NCBI GenBank assembly: GCA_024500155.1 | Contig: CM044872.1 | Location: forward strand, 56,177,460-56,241,459 | From: Chenopodium formosanum | Lineage: Eukaryota; Streptophyta; Magnoliopsida; Caryophyllales; Amaranthaceae | Direction of reading: 5' to 3' | DNA: 64,000 nucleotides | Shown: positions 1-11,560 of the stretch, in pieces | Numbering within the stretch: the first letter of the stretch is position 1 | Layout: every line of letters starts with the position of its first letter | Notes under the pieces: generated by a model | The model's input: only the letters and a program-made list of their open reading frames with translations | What the model was told of the DNA's origin: nothing | Database searches by the model: none | Position numbers and translations under genes: made by a program

Positions 1-2
1 GG

Positions 3-512
3 TGGAGTCTAAACCTGAGAGCAACTCCTAGAAAGGGTAGACAGAAGTTAATTGAGGAGATTGAAGAGGTGAAAGCTAGCAGGAAGATTTTATTTGTGAA
101 TAAGAAGGCTGGAGGTAGTGAAGGAAAGGCAGAGGGGAGTGTGAAAGATATGGTGCTTGTGAATGCAGAGAATGCGGAGGGTGGGAGTAGGAGTAAAGAG
201 AACGAGAGTGTGGTTGAATACAGTGAGAAGCAGGGAGAGTGTGTGAATGTGATGTTAGGTGAGGAACACATGCTCGAACCTTATAATAATGAGAGGGTGG
301 ATATGGAGGTGGGATATGATGATGGGAGTGGGGATGTGAGCCGAATTCTGACCGGGGACAGCATCTCTTCTTTCGTATTTGAAGCAGGGGAGGGGGGCAG
401 GAAAAAATTTGCAAAAAAAGGAGTGAAATTGAAAAAAGATGAGGGAGGAAGCGTGGGATTGGGGGAAGGAGAAGTTGTTGGCCAGGAAGAGAAAGGAGAG
501 TTTGGGAAGTGA
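3..512 (+). CDS. LINE ORF1 (gag-like), C-terminal part
   Basis: The reading frame is open from base 3 of the window to a stop at 510-512, so the true start lies to the left. The visible 169 residues are Lys/Glu/Gly-rich and low in complexity. This is what is usually seen in the variable C-terminal tail of plant LINE ORF1 proteins, after the nucleic-acid-binding domain and zinc knuckle, which would be outside the window. The stop is 102 bases before the likely ORF2 start. Assignment rests on position ahead of ORF2 rather than on a recognisable domain. Confidence 0.6.
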   Translation, partial: WSLNLRATPRKGRQKLIEEIEEVKASRKILFVNKKAGGSEGKAEGSVKDMVLVNAENAEGGSRSKENESVVEYSEKQGECVNVMLGEEHMLEPYNNERVDMEVGYDDGSGDVSRILTGDSISSFVFEAGEGGRKKFAKKGVKLKKDEGGSVGLGEGEVVGQEEKGEFGK

Positions 513-614
513 TCTTATGAGTGGAGATGACAAAAGCAAAAGAGCTCGTGTGACTTGTCCATTGGCCGAAATTTCAGTAGCAGGTTTTGGAGACAACCAA
601 CCCCGCGAACAGCA

Positions 615-3600
615 ATGAAAACGTTGAGCTGGAACTGCCGGGGATTGGGCAATACCCGGAAAGTTCAAAAACTCCAATCTTTGTGTTGGAGAGAGCGCCC
701 AACTTTTGTGTTCGTCATGGAATCTATGATTGATAATGGTAGATTAGAAAGAATCCGTAATAGATGTGGTTTTGAGAAGGGATTATGTGTGAGTAGTAAT
801 GGGAATTCCGGAGGTTTGGGTTTGTGGTGGAGGGATGTTAATGCTCATATTATTTCTTTCTCCATTCACCATATAGCGGTGGAGATAAGGAATTCTAATA
901 ATGTGCCTATTTATGCTGTAGTGGGGATGTATGGATGGCCGGAAAGAGAAAATAAATTCCGTACTTTTGAGCTAATGAAATCTTTGAGGGAATCGATACA
1001 TATTCCTATGATTTTCTTTGGTGATTTTAATGAGATCTTATGTGAAGAAGAGAAGTATGGAGGGGCTCGAAGAAGTGATAGGGAAATAGACTTGTTTAGG
1101 GATGCTGTTGAGGTGTGTGCTTTGAATGATTTGGGATATCGAGGGAATGTGTATACTTGGCAACGAGGGAACGACCCGCAAACTGTAGTACGGGAGAGAT
1201 TAGATAGATTTTTGGCATGTGATGATTGGTGTAATTTATTCCCAAATTCTTCAGTTCGGCACTTCCCTATGTACCTGTCAGATCATGCTCCTATTCTGCT
1301 ACAAACAGAGGGAAATTCGAGGCGTCGAAGAGGAGGTAAAAAGTTTCACTTTGAGGCCATGTGGTTGGCAAAAACCGAGTGCCATGATGTGGTTAAGGCA
1401 GCGTGGGAGGGGAGCTCGGGGCTCGCTGTGAGTGCAAGGATTACTAAGTGTGGCTCTTCTTTGTCGGAGTGGGCTGCTTCTTCTTTCGGGAGTACAAAGC
1501 AGAAAATAAAAGAGAAAGAGGAGGAGTTAGGTGAGTGGCAGAAACGGGTGTCTGATGCAACAATGTTGGAGAAGTGTAAGGAAATTGTAGCTGAGTTGGA
1601 TGACTTGCATAGATATGAAGAGTCCTATTGGCATGCGAGAGCTCGTGCAAACGAGTTGAAGGATGGTGACAAAAATACTTCCTACTTCCATCATAAGGCA
1701 AGCCATCGTCATCGCCGTAACCACATTGGGCAGTTGGAGGATGAGAATGGGGTCATGCGTGAGGATGAGATTGAAATTAAGAGGATTATATCTGACTATT
1801 TTTCGGATATTTTTTCCTCTTCTATCCCGACTAATTTTGATGATGCTTTGGCAGGCATCGAGCAACTTGTTACTGATGAGATGAATCAATGCCTTCTTGG
1901 TGAACCATCAGCGGAGGAAATTTTTGACGCCCTATCTCAAATGCACCCGAACAAGGCACCCGGAGTTGATGGTATGCATGCTTTATTCTATCAAAAATTT
2001 TGGCATATTGTTGGCCCCGACATTGTTAGTTTTGTTAAAGATTGGTGGAATAATGACCGTAACCTCTCTGATATAAACAAGACCTGTATTGTCCTTATTC
2101 CTAAATGCAATGAGCCTCGGAAAATGAGTGAATTTCGTCCTATCAGTTTGTGTAATGTTGTGTATAAATTGATTTCAAAAATGCTTGCCAACCGATTGAA
2201 AATTATTTTGCCGAATATTATTTCTTATCATCAGAGTGCTTTTGTCCCTGGAAGGTTGATCACGGACAATGCCATAGTTGCTTTTGAGATCTTTCATGCT
2301 ATGAAAAGGAAAGGGGAAGGTAGGACGGGTACGATGGCGCTTAAGCTTGACATGAGTAAAGCTTATGACCGGGTTGAGTGGTCTTTCCTTGAGGCAGTGA
2401 TGGGTAGGCTCGGTTTATCTGTGATTTGGATCAAAAAGGTGATGCAATGCTTGTCGAGTGTGAAATATTCTTTCAAATGGAACGGGGTGACTGATGGATG
2501 TGTGATTCCGGAACGTGGGTTGAGACAAGGAGATCCGATATCCCCGTATTTATTTTTGCTGGTTTCTGAGGCTTTTTCTGGTCTTCTTTGCAAGGCTGCG
2601 AAAGAGAAATTAGTTCATGGAGCCTTAGTTTGCAGGGGTGGGCCGCGAATTTCACACTTGTTCTTTGCAGATGATAGTATCCTTTTTGCTAGAGCTACGC
2701 TTCAGGAATTCTCTACAATTGCTAATATTATTAGTACTTATGAGAGAGCTTCTGGGAAAAAAATTAATTTTGAGAAATCTGAAGCGACTTTTAGCAAGAA
2801 TGTTGAGGCGAATAGAAGACGAGATATCCTTAATGTTTTGGGTGTGAAAGGGGTTGCTCGACATGAGAAGTATTTAGGGCTGCCAACGATTATTGGGAGG
2901 TCAAAGAAAGCGGTGTTTTCGTGCTTGAAGGATAGGATATGGAAGAAAATGCAAGGGTGGAAAGAGAAATTGCTCTCGCAGGCGGGTAAGGAGGTTCTTA
3001 TTAAATCGGTTGCCCAGGCGATTCCGACATATATGATGGGTTTATTCAAAATTCCTGACGGAATTCTTGATGAGATTCATGCCTTACTTGCTCGATTTTG
3101 GTGGGGTGCTAATGGGACTAGTCGTAAGATGCACTGGATCAGTTGGGAAAAGTTATGCCTTCCAAAAGCCTTAGGGGGTATGGGTTTCCGGGACTTGAAA
3201 GTTTTCAACCAAGCCTTGCTTGCCAAACAAGGGTGGAGGCTTCTCACTAATACAAACTCCCTGGTGCATCAGGTTCTAAAAGCAAGATACTTCAAGCATG
3301 GTGACTTTGTTTCGGCTCGAAGAGGACATGACCCAAGTTTTGTATGGCGCAGTATATGGGGTGCAAAGTCTATTCTGCTTGAGGGGCTAAAATGGCGAGT
3401 TGGGGATGGTGAGAGCATTAATGTTTGGGATGAAGCTTGGCTCCCGGGTGATAGCGTGACTGTGGTGCCTTCTCCAAATTTGGCGAGTCCTGCAGACCTT
3501 GTTGTGGCAGATTTTATTGATAAAAATGCAGGGGATTGGAATTGGGATGTGATTAATGCTCATTTTACCACGGATGATGCGAATCTGATTCGTAGTATAC

Positions 3601-4697
3601 CTTTGAGTAAAAGGTATCCTGCTGATGCAAGATATTGGTGGCCATCGAGTGATGGGGTCTATTCCACGAAGACTGGGTATTGGCTGGGTAAGTTGGGTCA
3701 TATACGTAGGTGGGAGCTGCATTATGGAGCTGATTCTGATGCCTTATGGAAGCTAGTTTGGGGTGGCCCGCCTAAGCTATGTCACTTTCTTTGGCGTGCT
3801 TGTATGGGGTCTTTGGATACTTTGGGGAGGCTTTGTGATAGACATGTACGAGAGAATGGGGTGTGTGAACTGTGCAATAGTGCTCAAGAATCTATTTGTC
3901 ACGCTATTTTTGAATGCCCGAATGTAAGTCAAATCTGGACTCCCTCACCTTATAATAGCGTGTTGTGTGATGCTCCAATGACAAACTTTGGTGAGTTGCT
4001 GCTGTGGGTGAGCACCAGATTAAGCAATGAGGAGCTGCTGTCTTTTAGTGCTATGGCGTGGGCAGCCTGGTCTTATAGAAATTCTGTCATCTTTAACAAC
4101 CCTTGGAGGTGTGTCGTGAGTGGTACCTTAGGCTTCCTGAAATTGGTGGGTGACTACAAGAAGTATAATGTTGCTGTGAGTTGTGTGCGTGGGAGTAGCT
4201 TTCCATCTCGTAGTAGTTGGCAGGTTCCTTGTGCGGGTTGTGTGAAAGTTAACACAGATGTTGCAATGTTGGCAGGAATTGGGGTGGGTCTAGGGGCTGC
4301 TGTGCGTGATGATGCTGGGCGGATTATGGCTATTGGTGTGAAGCGATGCCAGGGTGAGTTCTCTGTGAAGCTGGCAGAAGCTTTAGCAGCCAGGTGGGGT
4401 TTGCATCTTGCGAGTTTGGTTGGTTGTGACAAGGTGGAGCTAGAAGGTGATGCTAGCATTGTGCTCAATTCTGTCAGACAGCAGAAGAGTGGCAGATCCC
4501 CTTTTGATCTTGTAATTGAGGATATCTTGGATGTTGGTAGAAGTCTTAGTAGCTTTAGTGCTAATCATGTCAAGCGTAGTGGCAACGCTGTTGCTCATCT
4601 TGCAGCGAGATTGGCTCCCCCTAGTGGGTCGGAGTATGTAATTTTTAACTCATTTCCCCAAGGTATCGTTGCCTTGGCGGAACTTGATTTGTTGTGA
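615..4697 (+). CDS. LINE ORF2: endonuclease - reverse transcriptase - RNase H
   Basis: This is an uninterrupted protein of 1360 residues, taking the ATG at 615 just before the endonuclease motif; the frame is also open upstream. Domains in order are an exonuclease/endonuclease/phosphatase-type endonuclease (WNCRG at about residue 5, FGDFNE, SDHAP near 221), a reverse transcriptase (DMSKAYDRVEW, GLRQGDP, catalytic FADD near 683), a zf-RVT region with paired Cys/His at about 1048-1107, and a C-terminal RNase H (VNTD near 1211, LAEALA, EGDAS). The enzyme would nick genomic DNA and prime reverse transcription of the LINE RNA at the nick. No frameshift or stop interrupts any domain, so the protein could be functional. 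Activity is an inference. Confidence 0.93.
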   Translation: MKTLSWNCRGLGNTRKVQKLQSLCWRERPTFVFVMESMIDNGRLERIRNRCGFEKGLCVSSNGNSGGLGLWWRDVNAHIISFSIHHIAVEIRNSNNVPIYAVVGMYGWPERENKFRTFELMKSLRESIHIPMIFFGDFNEILCEEEKYGGARRSDREIDLFRDAVEVCALNDLGYRGNVYTWQRGNDPQTVVRERLDRFLACDDWCNLFPNSSVRHFPMYLSDHAPILLQTEGNSRRRRGGKKFHFEAMWLAKTECHDVVKAAWEGSSGLAVSARITKCGSSLSEWAASSFGSTKQKIKEKEEELGEWQKRVSDATMLEKCKEIVAELDDLHRYEESYWHARARANELKDGDKNTSYFHHKASHRHRRNHIGQLEDENGVMREDEIEIKRIISDYFSDIFSSSIPTNFDDALAGIEQLVTDEMNQCLLGEPSAEEIFDALSQMHPNKAPGVDGMHALFYQKFWHIVGPDIVSFVKDWWNNDRNLSDINKTCIVLIPKCNEPRKMSEFRPISLCNVVYKLISKMLANRLKIILPNIISYHQSAFVPGRLITDNAIVAFEIFHAMKRKGEGRTGTMALKLDMSKAYDRVEWSFLEAVMGRLGLSVIWIKKVMQCLSSVKYSFKWNGVTDGCVIPERGLRQGDPISPYLFLLVSEAFSGLLCKAAKEKLVHGALVCRGGPRISHLFFADDSILFARATLQEFSTIANIISTYERASGKKINFEKSEATFSKNVEANRRRDILNVLGVKGVARHEKYLGLPTIIGRSKKAVFSCLKDRIWKKMQGWKEKLLSQAGKEVLIKSVAQAIPTYMMGLFKIPDGILDEIHALLARFWWGANGTSRKMHWISWEKLCLPKALGGMGFRDLKVFNQALLAKQGWRLLTNTNSLVHQVLKARYFKHGDFVSARRGHDPSFVWRSIWGAKSILLEGLKWRVGDGESINVWDEAWLPGDSVTVVPSPNLASPADLVVADFIDKNAGDWNWDVINAHFTTDDANLIRSIPLSKRYPADARYWWPSSDGVYSTKTGYWLGKLGHIRRWELHYGADSDALWKLVWGGPPKLCHFLWRACMGSLDTLGRLCDRHVRENGVCELCNSAQESICHAIFECPNVSQIWTPSPYNSVLCDAPMTNFGELLLWVSTRLSNEELLSFSAMAWAAWSYRNSVIFNNPWRCVVSGTLGFLKLVGDYKKYNVAVSCVRGSSFPSRSSWQVPCAGCVKVNTDVAMLAGIGVGLGAAVRDDAGRIMAIGVKRCQGEFSVKLAEALAARWGLHLASLVGCDKVELEGDASIVLNSVRQQKSGRSPFDLVIEDILDVGRSLSSFSANHVKRSGNAVAHLAARLAPPSGSEYVIFNSFPQGIVALAELDLL

Positions 4698-4743
4698 TTA
4701 ATAAAATGCCAATCCCGATTGCCTTTCAAAAAAAAAAAAAAAA

Positions 4744-7700
4744 TGTACAAGAAAGAACTATGACCAACTTTAATTCTTGTGAGCTGCTTCGCGTTTTATT
4801 AGCAGATTTCACGATGAAATTTTGTTACGATTGTGTATTGCTAGATTGTTCAGGTGATTTTATTCAATTAACATTTAGAATACAATAAAATCTCATTATT
4901 TTCTCAAAATAATATCCAAATCTAACGGGCTTCATTTTTTTTTTCTTTTTTTTTTTTGGAAAGAACATGCTTCATGTTTTGTAAAGGCTTTAAATTATAT
5001 TTAAGGGCACTTTTGCCAACTAGAACATACACACATGGGGCCCACCCCTGCAGGCTTAAGCCGCTTACAACGCAATTACAATTATATTTTTCCACTTAAG
5101 TTGGTCTACAAAATAATGTAAATCAGCTAGCTGTTGAAACCTTACATCCACAATCAATAATTATTTGTTTACGCTTTTCTATTTTTCAAATCAAAATAAA
5201 AAATACATAAAAGTTAATACGTAGTATAATTTATCTTATATCTAAAAACTAAACTTGTGACAGAGTAAAAAAAGTTAATCTATCACTAATAATACGTAAA
5301 ATAAGAAAATTTACTATCTGTAAACGAAGAAAGGTCTTTAATCCGATAAAATATTTAAGAGCAATTGTACCAAGAATAGAATCGTGCTTTTGGGAACAGG
5401 CAGATTTGATGTCGTTAATTTTCTTCTAAACACCAATCAAAATGCGACGCTTTAACTATAATCTTGTTTAGTGATACTTGTTTGAATAGTTTAATGTTTC
5501 TTCAAGAGAGTTGTAAATTGCACTGTCTTGTCTTGGCTATGAATGAAGCTTAAAAGCTTAATCAGTACTTTATTATCACTTTAAGAGCGTTGATACATAA
5601 ATATCTTTATAATACGTTACGGTCCTTAGTGCAAGATATTAATTAAGCTGCTTTTGATATATAAATATCTTATAATTATGATGATGTTGAGTATTAGTGC
5701 AAGATATTAAGCAGCTGATCTGACAGGGCAGATAAAATCATATATAGATCTTACTACACAAATTGAAGATAAAATCATGAATATATATTAGTTTAAGATA
5801 AAAAAGTAAGATTTAGTAGCCTTGATGATATAGATCTTACTACACTAAGCTGTAGAAGTTCTTGATGATATAGATCTTACTACACTAAGCTGTAGAAGTT
5901 CTTGATGATCGAGTTTAAAATGCGTTAGCCTTTAAACTAATTTGTAAACATAAATTTAAATTATAGATTTCAGCTATACTATAATTAATTGGATCGACTC
6001 GGGTTTGGTCATCTTTATTCTGACCATCTTATTTCTTGTATGGTTTGAGTTGGGTCTTTTTTTTTTTTTTTTTGACAACAAGCTTGGTCAATTTCATTTC
6101 AAGTTAGTTTGGGTCATCATCATCTTGTTTTGGCCTGGTACAATTCAAGTTTGGTCATACCAGTTTTAATTTTAGCCGCTTTTTGATTTATGTGAAGATA
6201 GGTTTGGGACATTTTCGATTATGTCAAGATAAGTCAAGTCAATTTAGATTGGGTCAAATTAAATTTGCATGTATGATTGTAAGTGGTATTCAGATTTTTT
6301 TTCTTGCCGACCAAGGTCATTTTTTTAAAAAACTAATGTAGTGTATTTTATAAGCCTCTAATATAACTTGAATGTAATTACTGGAGAATGAATAGATATA
6401 TAATTTCGTTGTTGCAAATTAGATGGCCTTCATTTTCTCGTATGTGTTTGCACTTCAACACTATGTATAAAATTAAAAACTCTTTTGTAAAAACAATAAT
6501 ACTCTCACTTAATTAGTAGTACTTAATCTGAAAATAAACTTACTAATAAATCCAAACACTTGAAAAGGACTAACAAGATGCTTGCTTACAATATAAAGAG
6601 TATACGTATGCTAGCTTTATATTAAATCAATAGCAAGTATCCTTAATTATTGTAATTAAGCATAGGTCTTAATTAGAAAACAGCCTAGTTGACAGGGTAC
6701 AACCGTATAAGTAATTGAATTGTGAGATCCAGCTACTAATTGCATGGCTTAATGCAACGTCTTTTTGAATCGAACTTGTGGTATAGAATGCTAAGCTAGC
6801 AAATTGAAAAAAGAGGCGGTATTTTGCTTTTACTCTTATAATTATAAACATACATCTTGTTTAGTTACTTTAATTAGTGCTTAATTAACCACTAAATTGG
6901 ACATTTGGATCAATAATCACAAGATGCTTATCTTCTCCTTTCAAGTAATTAATATAACTGATTCAATCATAATGACTCGTTTCAGACCAATAACATCTTT
7001 ATTAGGACTATTATTCTTATAAATTGTCACCTTTACCTGGCCTTCATTTAATAAAACTCCCAAATCTATACTTAGTTACATAGATTTAAAGGAAAATTAT
7101 AAGGTGAGGACAAAGTTAAAATTTTATACAACTATGTATGCATGGTATGTATATAGAGATTTATATTGTTGTTAGTGAAAAAGAGAACTAATACTACTAA
7201 TAATAATAAGTGTTAGTTGCAAGTAAGGTTGATGGGACTTGGGAGTGTACGTAGAAAATAATTAATGCGAGGTTTATGTGGATGGACGGCAATATCCTGT
7301 AAGATTGTAACAATGTAACACACAGTATTCTTATCACTCGACACTTAGATGGGTACAGATGTTAAGCCAGCAATATAAATAGAGCAAAAGGGAATCCTTA
7401 ATATTTCTTACGATTTTACGATCTTCATTCATTTGCTACACTTAAACGCCACCAACTGCTACGTACCATACAAATCAGGAACGGGGCCACCGCCGTCTAA
7501 GGAAATTGGACATATGAAGAAGATAAATCCTTGTTCGATCAATGGAGAAGGCATTCCTTCAGTGCAAACTTTGCTAATGAATGACGTTTGTTGAATTAAC
7601 TTGATAAATTTTGGGGGAATTGTTAATAAGTTGGTCTAAGCATATTACGCAATACTTTCACATCTAATAAGCAATTTGAGGAAAGATAGAATTTTAACAA

Positions 7701-7990
7701 AACAATATACAGTGATAGAATTTTAACAAAATCTACGAGTCTAGATCTATACCCTATACTAAAACAATCCCCAAATAAAATCTTAGGAGTACACGTGTCG
7801 CACTGTCACGATTACATTGAAAATTTTCCAGCCAAAACTTTTAGGTTTTTTTCTTTTCTTTTTTTAATTTAATTTTTGCTTCATACATAAAAGTTATCAT
7901 ACTAGTGTAAGGAATTTAAAAAACTGAAAAGATAAAGTCACTAATATAAAGTCTAAGCCTAAGGTGATCAGTGTTATTCTACTTGTGTGG
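4744..7990. other. Noncoding region; copy 1 of the ATL downstream segment
   Basis: I see no convincing gene here. Blocks at about 4970-5140, 5360-5520, 6540-6660 and 6720-6790 match, in the same order, blocks near 17650, 19265, 20035 and 20155, and near 23390, 25535, 26380 and 26583. A perfect 40-base tandem repeat lies at 5821-5900. Bases 5990-6260 are rich in degenerate GGTC/GGGT words and look like an old decayed repeat. A TATA-like ATAAATAG at about 7375-7382 precedes a short unassigned transcribed-looking stretch to about 7600. Confidence 0.6.
5821..5900. repeat. 40-bp perfect tandem duplication
   Basis: Bases 5821-5860 are repeated exactly at 5861-5900, and the first nine bases recur at 5901-5909. 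The unit contains TAGATCTTACTACAC, part of which also occurs at 5745-5760. Confidence 0.95.
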
Positions 7991-7993
7991 CTT

Positions 7994-10472
7994 TCAAAGA
8001 TTCGATTGCAGCTCATACATGAGCACGTATGCTTCTGAAAGGGCAACCATCTCAGCTTTTGTTTCTGAAACATGCAAATCCTGGACCTCATACCTGCAAT
8101 TATTAAAATATCCAACAAAAGAAAGTGAAAAACTGTCAAAAATTAAGAATACTACTCGTTAAGTTTCAAATGTAAATTAAGCAAAAATTCACAAAAAAAC
8201 AAGATAATGTAATGTAACAAAATTACCATTGATCCTCCGACTTTCTTTGAACGCAGACTTTATACGATCCTTGGATAGGCGTGCCTTCATGGACAATATT
8301 TGCCATTAGATCATATTTTGACCAAAATTTCTCGGCATCTTTCAGAGCAATGTAATCTTTCATCTCAAGGTTTTTCACTGGAAAATTAACTACATACGAG
8401 AATTTTTTTTGAATTAGGATACTTTGCACTAAAAAATGGAAGAAAATGATTTGAAAATATCAATAACAAGATGAGATCATATACCAATGGTAGGATTCTT
8501 TTCAACAAAGTTGTTGCTTTTGGTAAATCGCCGTAGGTGCATAATAACGTAAGGTGGTAGTTTTGTGACACGATACTGCATCTTAGCTATTTGAGGATGC
8601 ACAGCTTCTGTTATGGTCTCCCTATCAAACTTCTTCAATATATTGAAAAGTGGAACCTGCACATTATGAATGCATATGGAAAAAATGCATCAAAAAACAA
8701 AGTTTATAAAAAAGGGGAAACAAGGTATATATTATTGATTGGAAACAACAAGCATAACCATTAGAATATAATTGCATTTACACTTTGTACCAAACGATCT
8801 TTTTTAACAAGTACTCGTTATTTCCAAATTGTCAACACAATATAAGCACAGACAACATAAATCAAAGGCTTTGAGTAAGAAATATATGCATTGAATACGT
8901 ACCTGAGGGATTATATTTTTCTCCAAGGCATCTTTAAAGAGTGGTGGAGGTGGCAAATCTAGGTCAAGCATTATAAATGGCACTGTGAATGTCTCTATGT
9001 GAGCATTAGAATTTTCAGATGCACCATCATCAGCAGCTGCAACACCATATTCTCTTATACCTTTACTTTGTATCTCCTTGACAACTTCCAATTCTCCCTG
9101 TACATACGTTGTGAAAATTAAGTTAAATTCCATGTTGCTCACACTCTTCATTTTACCTTATATATATACACAATTACTCCCTCTGTCCTATATTATAGGC
9201 TATATTTGACCAAAAAAATGTGAGAGCTTTTTTGGTCAAATGTAGCAGATATTAAAAGACGGAGGGAGTAATTCCTTAAATACTACTTGGAGATTTTACA
9301 TTAATTAATCGAGTTTACACTTGAACATGTGTCTAGTACCCATACCCAAGGGAGAGTTTCGCAAGTTAGATGTACTATGACAAGACATGCCATCATAGTA
9401 ACACGAAATAGTACCAATTAGACGTATTGCGACAAGACATAATACTAGCATAATAGCATGCATGCAATTGTATCAAGTTTGTACATAAATAAATAGATAG
9501 AGATATTACTTGAAAGCATTGGGTAATGATGCTTGTATTGTTGTTTGAACTTGTGAGATGCAAATGTAGAGTATCAAGGAGCCAAGACATAAACTCAACT
9601 GGGTCAGATTGTACACCCATTTGAAAAAGATTATCACTATCTTTTATCACAGCTTGTAAAAATTCATGGGGGTTCACCTGCAATAATAATAATTCAATTA
9701 AATTATACTCATTGCATCTACAAGTGAAATCATTTATATTGAGATTTACCAACTGAAGCGTCGAACCTAGTTTGATGAGTACTCATAAATCAAAAATTGA
9801 AAAAAGCAAAATCTACTGAAGTTTTTGAAATTTAAATATGCTAATATATAATATACCTGTCTTTTAAAATTTTTTGGATGCCAAATTTTTCGAATGAGCT
9901 CTCCGAAACGGTGAACCAGGGAAGATTTACAATGTTTGTAGTTCTCTGGGACTAGGAAAAAGTTCCTCAAAGGTGTAACACGTACGAGTGCTTGAATCAC
10001 AACGTTGGCAAAATCAGCTTCCTTCAACTTATTAAGTCCTACCTGAAAACAATATATTTTTAAACTATTACATAAAACACTTTACTCGTTATTTAAAGGA
10101 ACTAGAAAATTAAACAAGACAGAAAAAAGAGTATTACTTCTTCCTTGTTTTTTTTAACACTATTTTGGTCAAAATGTAGCGGATAAAAAACCGAAACAAG
10201 TAATATTTATGTGAAGTGAAAGTGTAGCGGGTAAAAAAAACTGAGGAAGTAATATTTAGGTGAAGTTAAAGAATATACCAATCCAGGGAGGTAAAAAGAA
10301 CAATTAAGAGCTCTCGACCACAACTTGCTTTTATCTAGCTGTTGAATCTGTTCCGAAGTAAACTTGATTTTACAAATACAAAATATCAAAGATAAATCAC
10401 CAAAAAAACAAATACACATTGAAATATTTAGGTCATTCAATACTCTTTGCGTTACACAATTAAAAAAATAAA

Positions 10473-10503
<31 letters not shown>

Positions 10504-10883
10504 AAAAACTCAAAAGTATTATTAATTTAATTTGATACGGACAATATATTAGAAACAAACCTTGGATTTAGAACGTGACGAATATCATCTAGAGACGAGT
10601 CAAATATTTGATATCCATCGGGAAGACAGTAAAATTTCTCCGTTTGTAAATTAAGAAAAACATGATGTTTGTAGTTGCGGCTGTGTTCATATGCATGTGA
10701 TTCGAAACGCTTTCCATGATAATACTTGCCGCATACCAAACAAGCATAAACATCCTCCTTTTTAAAACACTTGGAACATTGCTTCTCGAAATCAAAATCT
10801 AGATTATGCCTGTTTACCGTATCAAGGTAAGGGTAAAAATCCATCTTCACCAAAACTTCATTATCTCTCTTTCTCTTTGCCAT
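7994..10883 (-). CDS. USP39/SAD1-like ubiquitin-hydrolase family protein (pseudo-DUB), eight exons
   Basis: Exons read on the minus strand at 10883-10561, about 10350-10279, 10042-9857, 9677-9510, 9097-8903, 8656-8485, 8389-8227 and 8093-7994, giving about 465 residues. Exon 1 encodes a ZnF-UBP (C36, C39, C48, C51, H56, H63, H67). The rest is the USP fold of the USP39/Sad1 family, with signatures YLPGL-VGLN, VHRFGEL, DPVEFMSWLL, LDLPPPPLFKD, NNFVEKNPT, IVHEG and a closing LSEAY. Where active USPs have the catalytic Cys there is Asp (KEADFAN), as in USP39, so peptidase activity is unlikely. The family acts in tri-snRNP assembly and pre-mRNA splicing. Splice sites from exon 3 onward keep frame. 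The exon 1/2 junction does not: the donor at 10560 leaves phase 2 whereas the best acceptor gives phase 0. A weaker donor three bases further on would fix this; otherwise there is a one-base defect. A small MITE lies in intron 4. Confidence 0.85.
9177..9268. mobile_element. Stowaway-like MITE in intron of USP39-like gene
   Basis: The 92-bp element starts CTCCCTCTGTCC and ends with the near complement GGACGGAGGGAG orientation, and is flanked by TA on both sides. The ends and TA duplication are typical of Stowaway (Tc1/mariner) MITEs. Internally the arms pair around TTTGACCAAAAAA and TTTTTTGGTCAAA. Confidence 0.8.
10135..10256. repeat. Degenerate inverted-repeat (MITE-like) sequence in intron 2
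   Basis: The stretch begins ACTTCTTCCTTG, contains TTTTGGTCAAAATGTAGCGG and ends with ACTGAGGAAGT after a second GTAGCGGGT. It looks like a decayed relative of the Stowaway-like element at 9177. No clean target duplication is visible. Confidence 0.4.
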
Positions 10884-11560
10884 GCTTTAAATTGTCAATG
10901 CTAAAATCCAAAACACAAAACAAAAATAATCCTGTTAATTAAAACCCTCAATCACTATTTTAGTTAAGAATATCGAAAACAATTTAAATATAAGAAAACA
11001 AAATAATACTTAATCATCTCTAGCAAGGTCCAAAGCAACTAATAAAAGGGTAACAAAAATAAAATTAAATCAGCCAAACAAAAACTGGAAAAGAAATTAC
11101 AAGAAACAAAAACAAGAACAAAAAATTACAGAAAAAGGAAAAAGAAATAAAACAAATACTACGAAGTAAAAAAAAAAAACAAATTAAAAAAACTAAATAA
11201 AAAACAAATCAGTTATCTAAATCTAACTAAAAACAAAATAAAAAAAATAAAAATTTTTTATTTCCATGCATCTCTAAATTGGGTAGATGAACCAAAATAA
11301 CAAAAAAATAAAAATATGATAGAAATTAGTAAATTACTTTAAGTTGATACTTGTTTGTTGAAGTCGCTGTCGAGTGAGAGGAAGCAGTGGCAGCGAATGT
11401 CGAGTGAGAGGAAGCCGCGAAGTTGCTATGGAGGAAGCAGAGGCATCATTATCTCTCTTTCTCTTTTTATTGTTTCGTTGAAAGAGAAGATACAGAGATT
11501 GATGGGTTATGTTAAGTTTTTCTGAATTACGAAGTACTCATATATAAAGCGGAGAAAGAA
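10884..11560 (-). promoter_or_regulatory. Probable promoter and 5' leader of the USP39-like gene
   Basis: On the minus strand a TATA-like element (TTTATATATGAG) lies near 11535-11546. It is followed by a CT-rich leader at about 11510-11345 containing a twice-repeated TCCTCTCACTCGAC word and a short upstream ATG. A possible leader donor lies near 11340. The A-rich stretch down to the ATG at 10883 would then be a leader intron. This is inferred from composition and position. Confidence 0.4.

Larger units (their letters stand above)
1..4743 (+). mobile_element. LINE (L1-type non-LTR retrotransposon), 5' end outside window
   Basis: The element contains the tail of ORF1, an intact ORF2, an AATAAA signal at 4700-4705 and a 16-base poly(A) run at 4728-4743. 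This order is that of plant L1-type LINEs. The DNA just after the tail resembles 17400-17540, downstream of the ATL gene at 16283. The LINE therefore seems to have landed inside the first copy of a locally triplicated segment. The 5' end and the upstream target duplication lie outside the window, so full length cannot be confirmed. Confidence 0.93.

Noticed and set aside
7430..7600. Possible small secreted peptide gene with a SGTGPPPSK phrase
   Set aside because: There is no in-frame upstream ATG with a signal peptide, and the phrase does not fit a known CEP, IDA or PIP motif.
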